Assembly: GCA_903644035.1 (NCBI GenBank)
Contig: CAHJXG010000166.1
Span: 1 to 7,178, forward strand
Length of the DNA stretch: 7,178 nucleotides
From: Rhodospirillales bacterium
GTDB lineage: Bacteria > Pseudomonadota > Alphaproteobacteria > Acetobacterales > Acetobacteraceae
Reading direction: 5' to 3'
Of the stretch, positions 6,024-7,178 are shown piece after piece (position 1 is the first letter of the stretch; every line of letters starts with the position of its first letter). The position numbers were made by a program, and so were the translations under genes. Below the pieces are notes generated by a model. That model was not told the DNA's origin. It did not search any database and saw only the letters and a list, made by a program, of their open reading frames with translations.

Positions 6024-7178
6024 ATGGCCTACAACGCCCCGTTGCGCGACATGCGGTTCGTCTTGACCGAGTTGATCGGCCTGGACCGCATCGCCGCCCT
6101 GCCCGGCTGCGAGGGCGTCGAGCCTGAGCTGGTCGATGCCGTGCTGGACGAGGCGGCGAGGTTCGCCCGCGACGTGCTGGCCCCGCTCAACCAGCCCGGC
6201 GACCAGCAGGGCGCGCAATGGCGGGACGGCGCGGTCCAGACGCCGCAGGGCTTCGCCGACGCCTATGCCCGCTATGTCGAGGGCGGCTGGAACGCCCTGT
6301 CCTGCGACCCCGATTTCGGCGGCCAGGGCCTGCCCGCCGTCGTCTCGGCCGCGGTGGAGGAGATGTGGCACGCGGCGAACATGGCGTTCGGCCTGTGCCC
6401 GCTGCTCACCCGCGGCGCCATCGAGGCGCTGCACTTGTGCGGCACGCCCGGGCAGAAGGACCGCTACCTGCGCAAGCTGGTCGAGGGCGCTTGGACCGGC
6501 ACGATGAACCTGACGGAGCCGCAGGCCGGGTCGGACCTCTCGGCGGTGCGCACCCGCGCGGTGCCGGACGGCGAGCAATACCGGATCTATGGCCAGAAGA
6601 TCTACATCACCTATGGCGAGCACGACCTGGCGGAGAACATCATTCACCTCGTGCTCGCGCGCCTGCCGGACGCGCCGGAGGGCGTGCGGGGCATCTCCCT
6701 GTTCGTCGTGCCCAAGATGCTGGTCAACGGGGACGGGTCGCTCGGGGCGCGCAACGACGTCCGCTGCGTCTCCATCGAGCGCAAGCTCGGCATCCACGCC
6801 AGCCCGACGGCGGTGCTGGCCTATGGCGACGGGACCGGCGCCATCGGCGAGCTGGTCGGCGAACCCAACCGCGGCCTCGAATACATGTTCGTCATGATGA
6901 ACGCGGCGCGCTTCCAGGTCGGGCTGGAGGGCCTCGGCGTCGCCGAGCGCGCCTGGCAGCAGGCGCTGGCCTACGCGCGCGACCGGGTGCAGGGGACGGA
7001 GGCCGGGGTGCACGGCGGCGCCCGCGTGCCGATCATCCGCCACCCCGACGTGCGGCGGATGCTGATGGGCATGAAGGCGCAGACGGAGGCGATGCGGGCG
7101 CTGTCCTACGTCACCGCCTGGGCACTCGACACTGCCGCCCGCCACCCCGACCCGGCGGCGCGCGCGGCGGCGCAGGCG
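6024..7178 (+). CDS. Large acyl-CoA dehydrogenase, DmdC-like (3-methylmercaptopropionyl-CoA dehydrogenase class), 3' end beyond window
   Basis: The frame is open from 6024 to the window edge, giving 385 residues of a protein whose family is usually near 590-600. The N-terminus MAYNAPLRDMRFVLTELIGL is the short extension typical of the large acyl-CoA dehydrogenase class that includes DmdC. Then come the N-terminal helical domain (about 35-155), the flavin/substrate signature TGTMNLTEPQAGSDLSAVRT (158-177), GQKIYITYGEHD (190-201), the strand ISLFVVPK (224-231), the ERKLGIHASPTAVL segment (252-265) and the start of the C-terminal helical domain (NAARFQVGLEGLGVAERAWQ, 293-312). The reaction would be FAD-dependent alpha,beta-dehydrogenation of an acyl-CoA in the cytoplasm. 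DmdC members act on methylmercaptopropionyl-CoA in DMSP demethylation, but many homologues are annotated only as generic acyl-CoA dehydrogenases, so the substrate is open. The expected catalytic Glu and the extra C-terminal domain lie outside the window. Confidence 0.88.
   Translation, partial: MAYNAPLRDMRFVLTELIGLDRIAALPGCEGVEPELVDAVLDEAARFARDVLAPLNQPGDQQGAQWRDGAVQTPQGFADAYARYVEGGWNALSCDPDFGGQGLPAVVSAAVEEMWHAANMAFGLCPLLTRGAIEALHLCGTPGQKDRYLRKLVEGAWTGTMNLTEPQAGSDLSAVRTRAVPDGEQYRIYGQKIYITYGEHDLAENIIHLVLARLPDAPEGVRGISLFVVPKMLVNGDGSLGARNDVRCVSIERKLGIHASPTAVLAYGDGTGAIGELVGEPNRGLEYMFVMMNAARFQVGLEGLGVAERAWQQALAYARDRVQGTEAGVHGGARVPIIRHPDVRRMLMGMKAQTEAMRALSYVTAWALDTAARHPDPAARAAAQA

Noticed and set aside
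5754..7145. 463-codon minus-strand frame over the large acyl-CoA dehydrogenase
   Set aside because: Antisense to the well-supported plus-strand enzyme, with His/Arg/Val-rich composition typical of a shadow frame.

Overview
The window reads as GC-rich alphaproteobacterial chromosome, most likely from the Acetobacteraceae/Rhodospirillales. This rests on the strongly G/C-biased third codon positions, the Shine-Dalgarno-led starts, and the resemblance of the protein families to those of that group; it is an inference, not a search result. The gene arrangement is ordinary and chromosomal. I see no rRNA, tRNA, CRISPR array, transposase or phage gene.

Layout. (1) 49-1257 (+): an SfnB-type flavin-dependent oxidoreductase of the acyl-CoA dehydrogenase superfamily. 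(2) 1418-2608 (-), convergent with it: a type I periplasmic substrate-binding protein of the branched-chain amino acid (LivK-like) ABC family, with a signal peptide and no transporter partners in the window. (3) 2707-3324 (-): a small five-helix membrane protein with a GTG start, absent from simple ATG-based gene calling. (4) 3426-5666 (-): a 746-residue surface or secreted protein. Its N-terminal half is a beta-strand-rich, adhesin-like solenoid. Its C-terminal half holds nine 38/39-residue 'YYLxxNxDVxAAGVxPLxHY...GWKEGRDP' repeats, arranged as three triplets. (5) 5667-6023: a divergent intergenic region with a markedly AT-rich island. (6) 6024 to beyond the right edge (+): a large acyl-CoA dehydrogenase of the DmdC-like class, cut by the window end.

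The genes do not form one obvious operon. The two outer genes are both acyl-CoA dehydrogenase-fold enzymes from families with known organosulfur members (SfnB and DmdC). That is suggestive but weak evidence for a shared role. The most interesting object is the repeat protein: its hierarchical 3x3 repeat, lack of a classical signal peptide, beta-solenoid head and GDSIDL element suggest an exported surface protein, perhaps using a non-Sec route. A perfect 14-bp-arm stem-loop with a single bulge lies just after its stop codon. I found no convincing novel multi-gene system.
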